Shown: positions 20,110 through 33,224, numbered from the stretch's first letter. The stretch is DNA of 64,000 nt from Ectobius pallidus (GCA_964059195.1 CAXKWD010000002.1:164368559-164432558), one strand, 5' to 3'. Made by a program: numbers and translations. The notes: a model not told the origin generated them from the sequence alone.

Positions 20110-20847
20110 CCAGCTCCAGAGATTCTTTCTAACATCCTTTCCCATCTTTTCCCTTTACGGCAGGGTCATAAGCCGCTCTTGTACCCAACAGAATGTTTTG
20201 GATATACGTTTCTCTAGGCCTACATAGATTTTGAAAAAAAAAATTGGAATTGGATACGTTACAATTTCACAATGTTTTATTAACAATGAGGAAGAGTAAT
20301 GCTGTGTGTTTCAGACATTTCAGTCAGGTAATACAATAATAACTGAATGGTAGGTCATTGCTTTTTTTTCTAACATTTCTTATGAAGCTGGAAATTGCTA
20401 CATACACTGTAGATTTTATTTATGAATGAAGAATACACTACGAAGTAGCCCTACAAGAATAACTTGTCTTTTTTTAAACTTGGCATTTACGGACAAATTT
20501 CATAAACAATAAAGTAGAGCTAATATTAGGATACTATGAAGATTTTGTCCATAATAAAATTAATTTATTAATACGTCAACATATCAACTGAATGCCCTGT
20601 AAGTCTGGTATCACACTGCCACTCAATGTGTTACATTACCAGACGTTCTCATACTTGGCAGTGTTCTCCCTATAAAGCCTTCCTGATTCATGGGACTGCA
20701 ATGAATTAGGGCCATATATGAGTGCTTTTGCATCATCCCTCATTTACAGTTTAATGAAAAGACATTTTTAAGGCTCAGGAAACGGAACTCTCTGTTCACT
20801 CACATAGACACCATCTGATAAGGAAGGCAAGTACACAAGCAATGTAA
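20110..20847. other. No gene recognised
   Basis: AT-rich, with several homopolymer runs. It could contain leader remnants of the LTR element to its left. No coding or repeat signal was seen. Confidence 0.35.
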
Positions 20848-20855
20848 ACAACAGC

Positions 20856-21453
20856 AGTGGCACCAATTTGTATAGGCCCGTGGGGTTCAAGCCCACCCAA
20901 TAATTTTCCTTGTATTATCGTAAATATTTATTACTATTACTAGAAATCATGTTTCAGTGCAAAATGAAAATGAGAGTATTAAATTAGAGTCCTTCCCTTG
21001 GGGGAGGTGGTAGCATGAGTGATTTCTACCCTAGGTTCAAATCCCAGCCGGGTCGGGAATTTTTCAGCAATGGAAAATTTTCTTCCTTGATTGAGGGCAG
21101 GGTATTGTGTTGTCCCTTTATCCCAATCCCACGAGAGGCAATGACAATTCTCCACCTTTCCTAAAAGAGCCTCGTCATCATCCCATGGCTTCATTTTGGG
21201 ACCATCATTCAGCTAGAACACTCATCACCATCATCATCATAATACAATACTTTCATGACGTAAGCGTAAGTGAATGTAATTATAAATACTGAATTCATTT
21301 CTTTTACCTGTATCATTCAATATTTATCCGTTATCATTAAAATATTAGGGCTTTATCAACTAGTTTCAGGAATATAGTAGGGGGATGTAGGGGGCAGTAA
21401 TATTCTAAATGTCTTTCAGCCCACCCAATGATTTTTAAAAGTTAGTGCCACTG
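20856..21453. mobile_element. Non-autonomous hAT element, 598 bp, SINE inside
   Basis: The left end CAGTGGCACCAATTTGTA and the complement of the right end, CAGTGGCACTAACTTTTA, are inverted repeats with the CAGTGGC start frequent in hAT elements. Flanks AACAACAG (20848-20855) and AACAACTG (21454-21461) are an 8-bp target duplication with one change. The word CCCACCCAAT appears just inside both ends in the same orientation. There is no transposase. Confidence 0.8.
20993..21250 (+). mobile_element. tRNA-derived SINE (family 2), second copy
   Basis: The head has GGTGGTAGCATGAGTGATTT and a B-box-like GGTTCAAATCC at 21034-21044, followed by GCCGGGTCGGGAATTTTTCA, which matches the SINE at 18318. 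The body is longer here and ends in a (CAT)n run at 21228-21240. It has diverged from the other copy. Confidence 0.7.
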
Positions 21454-21461
21454 AACAACTG

Positions 21462-22200
21462 TAAGTAAGCAGTCAGACCATAGTTTTTGGATTACCCTAC
21501 AGGTTATGTTATTGGAAATGGATCAGTTACTGTTTTTAACAAAAATACCGAAAAGAAGCATTTAGCAAGGAAATGCTAGAGGAATAATTGTTTTATCCTA
21601 TTCTTTACTGTGATAACATGATTTATAAAACTAGAATAAAAATTATTCATATACATATAATAAATAGGGTTCAAAGATCAGACAGAAACAATTATTTTTA
21701 TAAACTGTTATTTAAATATCAAAATAATATCTGGCATTTTGATTAAGTTACCAATAACCTAAATAAATGCTCTTAAAATTAATGCAGTTATATCCCTTAT
21801 ACTCTGTACGCTGTAATTTCTAATATTAATTGTCACTATCAATGTTTTAGACTATTTTCTTTGGATATTTATACATAAAAGAAAGTAATATCCCACATGC
21901 CAATGCTGCATGCCCACTGCCTTCTATATCTTACAAGCCATGCTGCTTGAAATCTGTCAACACAGGAGGTAGTCCTGTCTGTGGTGGTCTGTGGGAAGCA
22001 TTTGAATATGTTTTTATTGCAGATAATTTTCTTCATCACAAATACTGACTTTATTTAGGCCAAATCACTAGGCCTATATTACATAGCCTATACTTGTGAT
22101 GTGCATAATAACGTAACACGCGGTGACTCCACATATCTGAAGGAATTCGTAGTTTTCAGTGATCCTCATTATACGTTATGATATCGCGTTTTTCTTATTT
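21462..22200. other. No gene recognised
   Basis: AT-rich sequence without frames, boxes or repeats I can identify. Confidence 0.4.
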
Positions 22201-22218
22201 TATTGGTAATAACCTCGC

Positions 22219-22941
22219 TTATCCTGTTAGGCCTATGAGCTCTGTTGTTTGACCCACAACAGAGTCATATTTTATTAATCTGCTACACTTCTCTGGGTCA
22301 TTTTGTACCACCACTGAGCTAGTTGTCCCAGGTTTAATATAACCTAGAACACTGATATCTCTTTTCTTGCCACATGCACTTTGTGGAAGACTACGCCCAT
22401 GACTGTCACTGAAAAGAATAACTTTTCCTAATTCCTTGGGAACACTCAGCTTTCCGTTATTTGTTGTCAAGTCATTCATTCGTTCATCCTCCGGTGGTGA
22501 ACTGTGTTGATTCGCCAGCACTTTTGAGGTTAAGGTTTGAATCCCGTTCATTACCTTCACCAATCTGTAGGAAAACGCTGGTAGTAATATTGGGAGGATA
22601 GGAGATTGCATATACTACGATATGGCGTCTGCCACATTGAGATGAATTAGGCCTACTGTGGGCATCTTGATATAAGTTCATACCAGTAAAAGTGACTCTA
22701 TTTCTCTTCAATTCTTCTTTAATACCAGTGAATTCTTCCTTAAGGACACTAATATCATACTGTACCTCACTCTGATATTCGTTTGTAGCTGATGAACACA
22801 AAATTCTTCTGTTAAAAACAGTTCTCTGGTGTACTCAATTAGAGGTGACGGTTTATATAAATCTCTCATTATGAACACGGTTTTTACCTTCCCTATGCTC
22901 TCCAGTTGCTCTTCAGGTGTATCCAGATGTTCTCTAAACAA
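22219..22941 (-). pseudogene. Decayed LINE ORF1-like frame with an SGNH/GDS-type motif
   Basis: Three overlapping minus-strand frames form one degraded reading unit. The first (22941-22708) includes DTPEEQLESIGKVKTVF. The second (22801-22484) includes EEFTGIKEELKRN, a helical stretch. The third (22611-22219) includes KVILFSDSHGRSLPQSACGK followed by DISVLGYIKPGTTSSVV. The 'DSHGR' block followed by a 'KPG' strand resembles the SGNH esterase-like domain found in ORF1 proteins of some CR1-type LINEs and related arthropod proteins. At least two frame changes separate the pieces, so it cannot be expressed as one protein. Assignment to a LINE is inference from the motif. A decayed host gene is possible. 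Confidence 0.45.
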
Positions 22942-23371
22942 TAGGCGATGACTGGGATTACTTTAAGCTGAAATATGCTTAATTTTTCGATGATTCTGAT
23001 GGAGTTCATCGCTTTATTTACGACATGTTCATAGGCGAGATAGGACTACCGATGCGATGTTGTCAGATTTAACAGCATGGCTTGTAAGAAATAAAGAAGG
23101 CAGTGTGCATGCCTGTTTGTGGTCATGTGATAATGTCTGAAATATAGTGAATACAAAAAGTGATATAGTTCCAAGCAGCCACCCTAGTAGCACACTTCGT
23201 TGGCCCAACGGAGGGATTTGGTTGCCATGGAAGGGATATGTTGGGAAAAGGTTGGTTGTAATTCCCTCGGTTTTGCCAACGGATTTTTTGGCTGGCTCGC
23301 GCACTTGTCCTACTGTTGGCGTTTCCAACCAATAGGGCTGTTGCCCCAACAATACATTTCGTTGGCTAAGC

Positions 23372-26356
23372 TGTGACGGGCTTTTCTTACTTTATGCTAT
23401 AAAGTTCCCTAACTTCTTGGATTAAATCTTCGCCAAAATTCTTCGCCAAAATCTGTGACGACTAATATGTGATTATTCTCAATCGTAGTATATAAGTTTA
23501 CTGAACTCCTACAAAACAAGGTCACTCATGCACCTGTCGTGTCATCATAACACTGCCTGCATAGTCCACATTCCAACGTTCAGTACAACTACCTCTGTCA
23601 CCGGGTGATTGCAAATTTCCTACTCTCAGTCTACTTTCTCTTTCTTTTAACAATTTACCCAGTCTTGATAATATTGATGAAAATTTATATTAACGGGCGC
23701 CATCATCAATACGCTTCCTCTTTTCTTTTTGTTATGTATCAGCCCAGTCACAAATTAAATTATAGATACACAGGCTATGTATCTACATGCCTCTCGACTA
23801 GCTTTTAAATTAACAGTGGAGACGGGAATTGGGTTCGGATTTACCTTTCGTTTATTACTCTGCTTCTCTCTATTTCTTCTTTTTCTCCTTTTTCAGTGCT
23901 CACTACCAAAGTATATAACTTAGCCCAAAAATCAGCGACTCTCAAACCATTACAAGGATAAGGGTCAAAAATCTGAACTTCACGTTAATTTACTTTGCAT
24001 AACAATAACCATAATTTATTTAATATATTATTTTTTTTTCTTTTTTCAACAATAACAATCTTACATACAATAAATTACATTTACCCAACATTAACCATTC
24101 AACATTTTTATTAGTAGGATAGTATTTAATTATTCAAGGTTAGTATACCCAGTTTAACTATATAGGTACGTTCTCTGTTCAACAATAACAAATCCCTAAT
24201 TAATTACTTTAACCTTCTTTCTTTTTTTTGTTTCCAGGTATCTACTAGAACGTCTTGTATTATTCTTCTAATTTACTACTGACTTGTGTAGTCATTTACA
24301 TTTGCAACTTCAGGATAGTTCAATATATATATTATACCTTCTTTTTTTTCTGAATAAATAAAGGTTTTCAATTCATAATCCAGTCCTTAACTCTACAGAT
24401 TACACTCAATAATCCCACCTATGTCTCCTATACGAGTCTACTAGTCATCTTAGTCCATGAAGAATTGTATTTAAAGATAGATAGGAAAGACAGTCTCATG
24501 AAGAAAGAAATAGAAGTTTAGGCCTATACCCACAGAGTGACTGTGGCGATAGACCACCGATACAGGAGCGGCGTCTAGATCTTGAGTTACAAACAATCTG
24601 ACTCCTCTCCTGCAACCGGGAAAATATGAATGGGCCGCAAACAAAAATAAAATTTTGTAAATCGATGTCAGAGGTCCCTGACACTCTCTCCTAGAGGCAC
24701 GTGGGGCCGTTGTTCGCCTCCAACATCGATGGCTTTCACAATCTCTCATAAATTTCTTTTCTTTATATGTTACTAGTATAGGCCTTGCCTACTACCAGAT
24801 TTTATTTGTTTGATTCGGGATACTTCCGGCGTTCCCTCACCTCACCCTTACAATCTCTAGTACTTGTTCATAAACTACTTATCATCAGTACACTACTCGT
24901 AATTACCTATTCTCCTCTTTCTAACCTGACCAATCATCAGCTATTATCTTTTAACCCCTTTCTTTCTTTAAGTAGAGTTCCCTTCAGCTTATACCATTGA
25001 TTTAATTCACTTGGTGGTTATTCTAGTTTTCCTACTTCTTAAGTTACTACTCTTCAGCATGGGCACCCAATCTTCTTTTGTCTCTAAATTCCCTAGAATT
25101 CTAACTGAAACTAATTCACGCCCAGATTAGTAAGCTTCTCTATAACCCCTGTAGTGACTTCTACTTCTACCCTAACATGTAAATTTTCCAATGGTACACA
25201 CCTACTGCACTACCACTCGTAGGCCTTCTTTTGCCCTTCAATCTTTCCACTTCTTATCCCCCTCTACCATATTCCATACACCTTCGCTTGTAGATAAATC
25301 TCTATAAAAAAACATAACTTAACACTACAGGCCAGCATGAAATCTATTTATAGATAGTCACCCGTCACCTGAAAAAAACCCAAGTGGGAGGGGCCCTCGT
25401 AAGAAGTACTAAGCATGCCCCTTAATTACCTTTCTTCCTTACTCCCCTCGCGTCCTGTCTCAAAAATAACAAAGTTTATATGAGCATCACCAATTGCCCC
25501 TAGCTATGTATTCATTCGTGGGACAATCACCCATAAAACCCCAAAGTGAAGAGATCTATCTTTGGCATTTAGCGGTTAGGCTCTTGACTGCTCTTTCATA
25601 ATTAACTTAGACCAGAAATAGAAAATAGTTGGATTACTGGATTTCATCACTTTACTTCTAGAATTCTCACTTCTATGTTCCTATTCTATTCTTTTATCAT
25701 ACGATACGGCGTCTAATCGCCACACATTACTTAGAAACCATCCTTACAAAAAAAGGAATATCTCAATTTTCTCACTCCCCAAACAATAAGAAAAAGTCTA
25801 GACGATTATACTCAACCAGTGATGTCCAACTTATCCTCCGATCCTGAGTTGTCTTCCATTACTTCCTGATGTCCATATCTGCTCTTATTCAGAGCGAGCA
25901 GTCACGACTCACTCTCACAGCTGATGTTCGCTGTAGCGGTGTCTCGTACTGGCCGACTTGGTGTATTCTTCTGATTAATGACTATCTCCATATAGCCGTG
26001 TCAAGGAAGTGCACAACCAGAATTTCCTTAGATGAAAGTCTGACACACCATTATGCCAGAACGCCTCTACCGCTGTCACACATCCCAATCTCGTCTTCTC
26101 CCTTCTGCCTTTTCAACTTCTCTCTCTCGTGGTCAGGCACGTACTACTAACCGTCTTTCAGGTTCCACACGTCTCTCTCGTCGATTCACCGTCGACGCAT
26201 GCGCACCTCTCCTTTTCTGTAATTCAAATAAATTCAGGGCAGTATCGATAATCATGAAAATGTTCAATATCGATTAGTTGCGGTCCCCCAACCCTTCCTT
26301 TGTTTAGGAATGGTCTCCTATCGTTGATTATGCACGACGCTATTTGCGTCGTGACA
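23372..26356 (-). repeat. Gypsy element 3' LTR (about 3 kb)
   Basis: On the minus strand it starts TGTCACGACGCAAATAGCGT directly after the purine-rich stretch GAGTGCGGGAAGAA (polypurine tract, 26357-26370), and ends GCCCGTCACA at 23372. The first 24 bases contain CACGACGC-AAATA-GCGTCGTG, a perfect 8-bp stem. The interior is pyrimidine-rich on the plus strand and has no credible gene despite several short open frames. The length is unusual, and the left boundary rests on TG...CA ends plus the target duplication. Confidence 0.7.
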
Positions 26357-26463
26357 TTCTTCCCGCACTCACCATAAAAAAAATAATGTTGACACAGGTC
26401 ACATTCTTTTTTTTTTTTTTTTTTTTTTTTGTGCGTGTCTCTTTTACCAGCCTTAAAGAACTT

Positions 26464-28002
26464 TTACCCAGGTACAAAAGGTTTCAAGTCTTTAACGTGC
26501 CACTTCCCCAACTGTTTACCAAAACGGTTCGTCAGTTCATAACTATTCTCGCTAAGCTTTTTCTTTATTATAAAGGGGCCGACGAACTTTGCACTTAAGC
26601 CTGCTGCATAAGCTTGTGAGGCATCACTTAATTTAAAGTTTCTTCTTAACACAAGATCTCCTGGACAAAATCTCACCTCTCTCCTCCGAAGATTATAATA
26701 ATGACTTGAATTCTTATAGGCGGTTTCTAAGTTATGTCTAACCATTAAACGTACCGTTTTCAATTTATTGAGTCTCTCCACCCAAAGTTTTGGAATTTCT
26801 TTATAAATCGGTTGGTTTTCCACCTTTTCAATCCTACTGATAATTTCAGGCTCCTTCCCATAATTTAGCATATAAGGAGTGCATCCAGTGGAACTATGCT
26901 TAGCCGTATTTATAGCAAAATTAAATTATCTCAAATACACGTCCCAAACTGTTTGATCCTTTTGAATGTAACTAGAAATCATTGTTTTCAATACTCTATT
27001 GACTCTTTCTACTGGATTTCCTTGTGGTGAATATACAGGTAAATAACAAGGAGTTATATTAAAAGCTTTAGCTATCTCTCGCATTAATTTACTAGTGTAT
27101 TGCGGTCCATTATCCATCAGCAAATATCCCGGAATTCCCCATTTAAGGATAATCAATTCATAAAATGCTTCCGTAACTGCTCTACTGGTTGCTTTCCTTA
27201 ACGCTTTACACTCTACATATTTGGTAAAGGTGTCCTGAAATACAATCACATATCTGTTTCCCTTTTTTGAACGTGGGTAAGGTCCCAACAAATCAGTAGC
27301 TACAGTCATCCAAGGTTTCTCTTTCTGGTAGAAATGCATTGGTCCTGCTTGAGCCGTCTGTAACACTTTCTGTCTCTGACATATTTCACAAGCAGTAACA
27401 TATTTAGCAACATCTCTAAACATTCCCGGCCAATAATACTTGTTTGCTATTCTAAAGAAAGTTTTAGCTATCCCCATATGCCCTGCAGTAGGTGCATCAT
27501 GACATTCCTGCAATACTTTAATCCTAAAATCTTGCGGAATAACTAATTTCCACCTATTCACTGTTCCCTCTAAAGTTTGTTCTAACTGATCTAATCTTAG
27601 ATGGTACAACTTCCCATCTACGACCTTCCAATCTGGCCAAAATTTAGGTTTACTCTGTACTTGTGCTTTCCGCTTAATATACCAAGCATCTTGTATATTT
27701 TCCCATTCCACTACTTCAGAGTTATTAGTTAACAAAAGGCAAAATTCTTCCTCTACCGTTTTCTCTTGAACTTTCCCTTCGTGTATTCTAGATAAAGCAT
27801 CCGGAACTTTTTGTAATCTACCAGGCCTATGTATTACTTCAAAATCATAATCCTGGAGCAATAAACTCCACCTAGCTAATCGTCCGGTCGGATTCTGTAA
27901 TGTATTTAACCATTTCAGAGCAAAGTGATCAGTATATACTTTAAAATGATAACCTTCCAAATAAGGACGAAACTTTTGAACTGCCCATAATATAGCTAAC
28001 AA
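26464..28002 (-). pseudogene. Gypsy pol 3' part: RNase H end, integrase, C-terminal domain
   Basis: Continues pol after the frameshift near 28050. The frame from 28002 opens inside RNase H (VYTDHFALKWLNTLQNPTGR). The integrase follows: a zinc region with H, H, C, C around HMGIAKTFFRIANKYYWPGM and CEICQRQK; the catalytic Asp in TVATDLLGPYPRSKKG; the second Asp in LLMDNGPQYTSKLM; and the Glu in SPQGNPVERVNRVLKTM. An in-frame stop at 26926-26928 interrupts the protein. The same frame then goes on to 26464 with the integrase C-terminal domain (RRREVRFCPGDLVLRRNFKL and GKQLGKWHVKDLKPF). The catalytic triad is intact but the nonsense codon truncates the protein. Confidence 0.9.
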
Positions 28003-28040
28003 TTCTTTCTCGACTATTGCCCACTTTTGCTCGCCTACCG

Positions 28041-30910
28041 TTAAAGTTCTACTAGCATAGCTATTACTTTTTCCTCTCCTTCCTCTCCTGTCTGAATTAA
28101 TGCTGCTCCTAGTCCTGAAAAACTAGCGTCGGTCTGTAGCACTAGGGGTTTAGTATAATCTGGACAAGTTAATATAGGACTACTAGATAATTTCGATTTT
28201 AATTCATCAAAAGATTCCTGACATTCCTTAGTCCAACGCCATTTCTGATTCTTTTTCAGAAGTGCAGTGAGGGGCTTTACAACTTCAGAAAAAAATGGAA
28301 TGAATCGTCGGTACCAAGAAGCCAGTCCTAAAAATGCTCGTACTTCCTTGACTTTTGTAGGGGCTGGATACTCAAGGATACACGAGATTTTATCTGAATC
28401 TACAGCAATTCCTAATGGAGTAATGATATGACCCAAATATTTTAATTCACTTCTGCAAAATTTTGATTTTTCCCTATTAATTTTCAGGTTAGCTTTTCTT
28501 AATTTCTCTAAAACTTTTTCTAACAAGGACAAATGTTCTTCAAACGTCTCACTAATAAGTACTATATCATCCAAATAACAAAAGCATTTCTCTCCTATCT
28601 CTTCTCTTAATATAGTATCAACTAATCTTTGAAACGAGGCTGGTGCGTTATGGATTCCAAAAGGCATAACTCGAAACTGATACAATCCTCTACCAGGTAC
28701 GGTAAATGCTGTTTTTTCTTTACTTGCTTCATCTAATGGAACTTGCCAATACCCATTTTTCAAATCTATTGTACTGATATACCTAGCATGTCGTAATTTA
28801 CTCAACACATGTTCAATGTATGGCAAAGGATAACTATCTCTCTTTGTACAATTATTTACTTTTCTGAAATCTACGCAAAACCTCCATGTTCTATCTGGTT
28901 TCTTTACCATAACTACCGGAGACGACCAAGGTGAATTTGAAGGCTCTATAACTTTTTCCAATAACATTTTATCTATTTCCGCGTGTATAACTTTTTCCAA
29001 AATGGGTGATACTGGATAATATCTTTGTTTTATAGGTTTTGCATCGCCTGTATCAATAACATGAGAAATCAGATCGGTAAGTCCAGTACACTGATCAAAT
29101 TTCTGTAACTGATTTTCCAAAAACATATTCAATCTGTCCCTTTCCTGAGGTGTAGGTAAAGTAAGAATATTATGTAGTTGATCTTCTTCTTTTAAATCTA
29201 TAGCCTTAACAAATTGAAAAATTGTTGCTGGTTCATCTTTGAAATACCAAGTCCCATCTCGCAAATCTACTACTAACCCAATTTGTTTCAAAACGTCCAT
29301 GCCCAGAATCATATCTACTGCTAAATTTGGCATAATTTTACATTTTATCTGAAAGATCCTGTCCTGCAATTTCATCTCAAAAGTTCTCTCTCCTGTTATA
29401 GAACTATAAGTTTTATCTGCTAGTTGCACCACCCTAACTTCAGATTCTTCTACTGCTAAATCTAACATTTTACACAAAAAATCACCTTTCTCTCCCACAT
29501 AAGTTTTATCTGAACCTGAATCTATTAAAGCAATAAATGTAATATCCTCCAGCAAAATTTCAACAAAACATCTATCTCCATTAACTAAATCTGTAGGGTT
29601 TATATTCAACATCACACAAGCCTGATTTTTAGTTAATTGTCTTAAAGAATTTCTAGGCCTAACTTTTCTTTCCTGGGGCATTCTACAATCAATAGACCTA
29701 TGTCCAAGCTTATTACAATTATAACATTTAATCGTAGTGCGTGGAGTAACTCTACGAGGTGCCTTACACTCGAACTGCCTATGTCCTATTTTATCACAGT
29801 TCCAACATCGCTGGTTATTTGAAAAACGCAAAGTGGTGTTTTTACCATTTTCCCCAAACTCATCCTGTCTCTCTTTATTTTCTATTACTTTAACCATTCT
29901 AGAATCATTTACAGGACTTGAATTTCGTTCCTTATCCCACGTCTTTGCAGAAAAACTAACACTAGGTTTCTTTTGTAATTCAGACGATGGAAGTTCCTGT
30001 TTTCCCTGAATTCCTAACGCTGTATGAACCGAAGGTATAACAACTTGTCTCTGGGGTTTATAAGCCGTTTCTTTAATTGTAGCTCTAACCTGCGTTGGAG
30101 GAGGAATATATCTCTCAGAATCTAACAATATTTGTTCATACTGCCTACCTACACGTATTAAATCTGTTATAGTTTGAATCTCTGCAGGTCTAAAGTACAA
30201 TTTTACATCAGGACGCAAATTTTTGATAACAGTCGTCATCATTTGTTGAGGACTCATTGGAGTACTTAGCCTCCTCATTAACGTTTGAATAGCATTAACA
30301 TAATCAAAAATCGATTCTTTAGGACCTTGCGTTCTCTGTCTAATCTCATCCAAAAGCGCGTCTTCCTCATCAATAGGCAAGTAATATTCTCTAAATTCTT
30401 TCAAAAAAGCTTCCCATGTAGGCCAATCTGTTAATCTGTTCCTGTACCAAAGTAAAGCTGAATCTTGTAAAATTTCGGGTAATACTGACAATAACTCTGC
30501 ACCCTGTAACTTAGAACTTTGTTTTAAATCTTCCAATCTCTCCAAAAATAAGTAAATGCTATCCCCAGGTTTGAATTTAATGTTCCATTTACGAACCAGA
30601 TCCAAAGTATTTGGTTTATGCGGCTCTAACTGAATTGTAAACGATGGTACTACTGGTACAACTTCTTCTGAATCAGCTACCGCCATGGCCTTCCTACGCA
30701 TTAACTTAACCCATGTATACACTACATCTCCATATGAATCTTGTGGAACCGTTATATTATGTTCAACTAAATCTTCTTCCAAAACTTCCTGACTCAGAGC
30801 AAAAGCCGTAATTAACACTTGAAATGACTGAGGGTTCTTGCGGGCATAATCTAACAAGCGTTGTCTTAACTCATCCCTTGTACCTGTGGTCGGTAACTTT
30901 CCTTCCTTTA
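28041..30910 (-). pseudogene. Gypsy gag-protease-RT, 5' truncated and joined to a LINE
   Basis: The open frame nominally starts at 30992, but its first 27 or so codons lie in the LINE. Gag-like sequence begins near AIKEGKLPTTGTRDELRQRL, a SAP-like gag start. In order (numbering from 30992): gag core; two CCHC knuckles, CWNCDKIGHRQFEC (about 396) and CYNCNKLGHRSIDC; aspartic protease with LIDSGSDKTYVGE (about 489); RT with ISTIDLKNGYWQVPL and the YLDD box (about 805); then the start of RNase H (LQTDASFSGLGAALI). A single-base frameshift near 28050 ends it inside RNase H. In Gypsy elements gag and pol may be one frame or two; here they are fused. The lineage within Gypsy is unresolved. Confidence 0.9.
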
Positions 30911-33224
30911 TGGCGTAGCAGCTCGGGATCGAGCCATAGCCTCCATAATCAACCGCCTCCATCTGGTTCTGTCCTTGGCGACTGATGACCACCGCCTCAT
31001 TTGGAGTAAGGTGTTAGCGTCCTTCGCCACCGCATCTGTCCAGCGATCCCTGGGTCTTCCTATTGGCCTTTTACCTTCGATCTGGCTGTTTAGCGTTTTC
31101 TTGGGGATTCGATTGTCTCCCATCCTCATAACATGTCCAGCCCATTGTAGTCTTTGGTATCTGATGACGGTGGATAAGTTGTTGTCTTTGTATAGATTAT
31201 ATAGTTCATTATTGTAACGTATTCTCCACCTGCCATTTTCCTGGACTGGGCCATATATTCTCCTTAAGACCTTTCTTTCGAAGGTATCGATTGTGTTAGC
31301 GGCTTGTTTGTTCATTGTCCAGGTCTCGCTGCCATATGTTAGTATTGGCCTAATCATGACTTTGTACAGTGTTGTTTTGGTCTGACGGTGGATATGTCTT
31401 GACTTCATAATTGCAGATAGTGATGCATAAGCTCCATTGGCGGCGTGTATCCTTCTCTTTATTTCATAGCTTTCGTTATTGTCTTCTGTGATCCAACATC
31501 CCAAATATTTAAATTGGCTGACTATTTCTAACTCATCTGGCCCAATTTTGAACTGGCTGGGTTTTCTAACTTTCCTTCTTGTGTTGATCATAACTTTTGT
31601 TTTTTGTGTATTTACTTGTAACCCAATTCCCTCAGCTGCATCTCTCAATTCTTGAAAGGTTTCCTTTGCTCTTGCATGGGACCTTGCCATTATGTTAATA
31701 TCGTCCGCATACCCTACAAGCTGAACCATCTTATTCTCCAATGTGGTATTTGTCTGGACAGAGAGTTTCCTGATTACATATTCAAGTGCTATACTGAACA
31801 AGGTTGGTGCCAGCCCATCACCTTGCTTCAGTCCTCTTGTGACATGGAAGGGCTCTGTCACCCCTGTCTGTATTTTAACTTTGGCTGTGGTCTGGATCAT
31901 TGTTAGTCGGATTAGTGTTACCAACTTAATAGGTATATTGAAGTATATCAAAATATCAAACAATTTCCTTCTATCTATACTGTCGTAAGCTTCTTTGAAG
32001 TCGACAAGAATTTGTGTCAGATCCAAATTATTTTCCCACATCTTTTCCATCCACAGTTTGACTGTGAATATTTGGTCTGTGGTGGATCGTCCAGGTCTAA
32101 AACCACCTTGGTATTCTCCTAATATTTCTTCTACATATGGTTGGAGTCTCTTTTGCAGTATCTGCGTGAATATTTTGTAGCTTGTACATAGCAAAGAGAT
32201 GCCTCTGTAGTTCCTACAATCCAGCTTATGCCCTTTTTTGTAGATAGGCACTATTAAACTGGTTTTCCATTCTTCGGGCATGTATTCTTTCTCCCACACT
32301 TCTTGAATCAGTTTATGTATTTGTGCCTCAATATTGCCATATTTTATCAATTCATTTGGGATGGAATCGACACCAGGGGCTTTGGAATTTTTCATGTGTT
32401 TTATGATTTCTTCCACTTCTTTTAGGCTGGGCGCTTCTACCTGGTTGGTATTTATCTGTATCTCTTCAACATTCCCTTCATTTACATCCGTTAGCCTTGT
32501 TTCCTCTGGGTTTAACAATTCCTCGAAGACTTCTTTCCATCTCTGTGTTATTTTATACTCATCTCCTATTATGTTTCCCTCTTTATCATAACAAAGGTTT
32601 GTGTTCGCTTTGAATCCTTCTTTAGTACTCTTTATTTTTTGATAGGCAAATTTGGTGTTACCATCTTTGAAGTCCTGTTGGATCCCATTGATTTCTTCCT
32701 TTAAAGCCATCCTTTTCTTCCTCTGACAAGTTCTGTTAGCATTTCGTCTTAGATCTTCATATTCCTCTCTTCTCTGTCGAGTTGGTCTAGCTAGGTACTG
32801 TTTGTACGCTTCATTCCGTTTTTGGATGTCTACCAGGCATTCATTATCAAACCATACATTCCTTTCTTTCTTTTGTTTATCTCCAATCACTTCCTTGGCC
32901 GTTTCTAGCAATCCTGTTTTGATTTTCTGCCAATGCTCTTCAATTCTGCCTGCATCTGTATCGCCTGTTTGTGGTTCTATGTTATTTAATTTCTTTGCTA
33001 TCTCTCCTTGGTATACTTTCCTTATCTCCGCATCCTGGAGTTTGTGAATATCAAGAGGTATTATTTTCCCATTCGATCTGTTTGATCCATTTGATGTTTT
33101 CTTTATCCGAGCTCTAAATGTTGTCTTGACCAAAAAATGGTCTGTCCCACAACATGCTCCTCGGAAGGATCTTACATCCATGATGCTTGATGCGCACCTG
33201 GTCTCAATTAGTATATGATCTATT
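30908..33224 (-). pseudogene. LINE endonuclease-RT, 5' truncated, 757-codon frame open
   Basis: A non-LTR retrotransposon inserted in the Gypsy copy. Translation upstream of the first Met (33181) shows the endonuclease end (QIDHILIETRCASSI), then GACCGTDHFLVKTTFRARIK, so the endonuclease is cut early. RT follows: NSKAPGVDSIPNELIKYG, LDCRNYRGISLLCTSYKIF, ILVDFKEAYDSIDR (first Asp), RGLKQGDGLAPTLF, and VGYADDINIMARSHARA with YADD at about 489. The C-terminal tail has RLQWAGHVMRMGDNR and GRPRDRWTD. The RT frame has no stop or shift, so decay since insertion is slight. The stop at about 30908 falls exactly where Gypsy gag begins. No A-rich tail separates them. The clade was not decided (an endonuclease-RT LINE common in arthropods). 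Confidence 0.85.

Noticed and set aside
24471..26277. Several 60-93 codon frames inside the long Gypsy LTR
   Set aside because: Low-complexity Ser/Pro-rich translations of pyrimidine-rich DNA, overlapping in many registers, with no motif.
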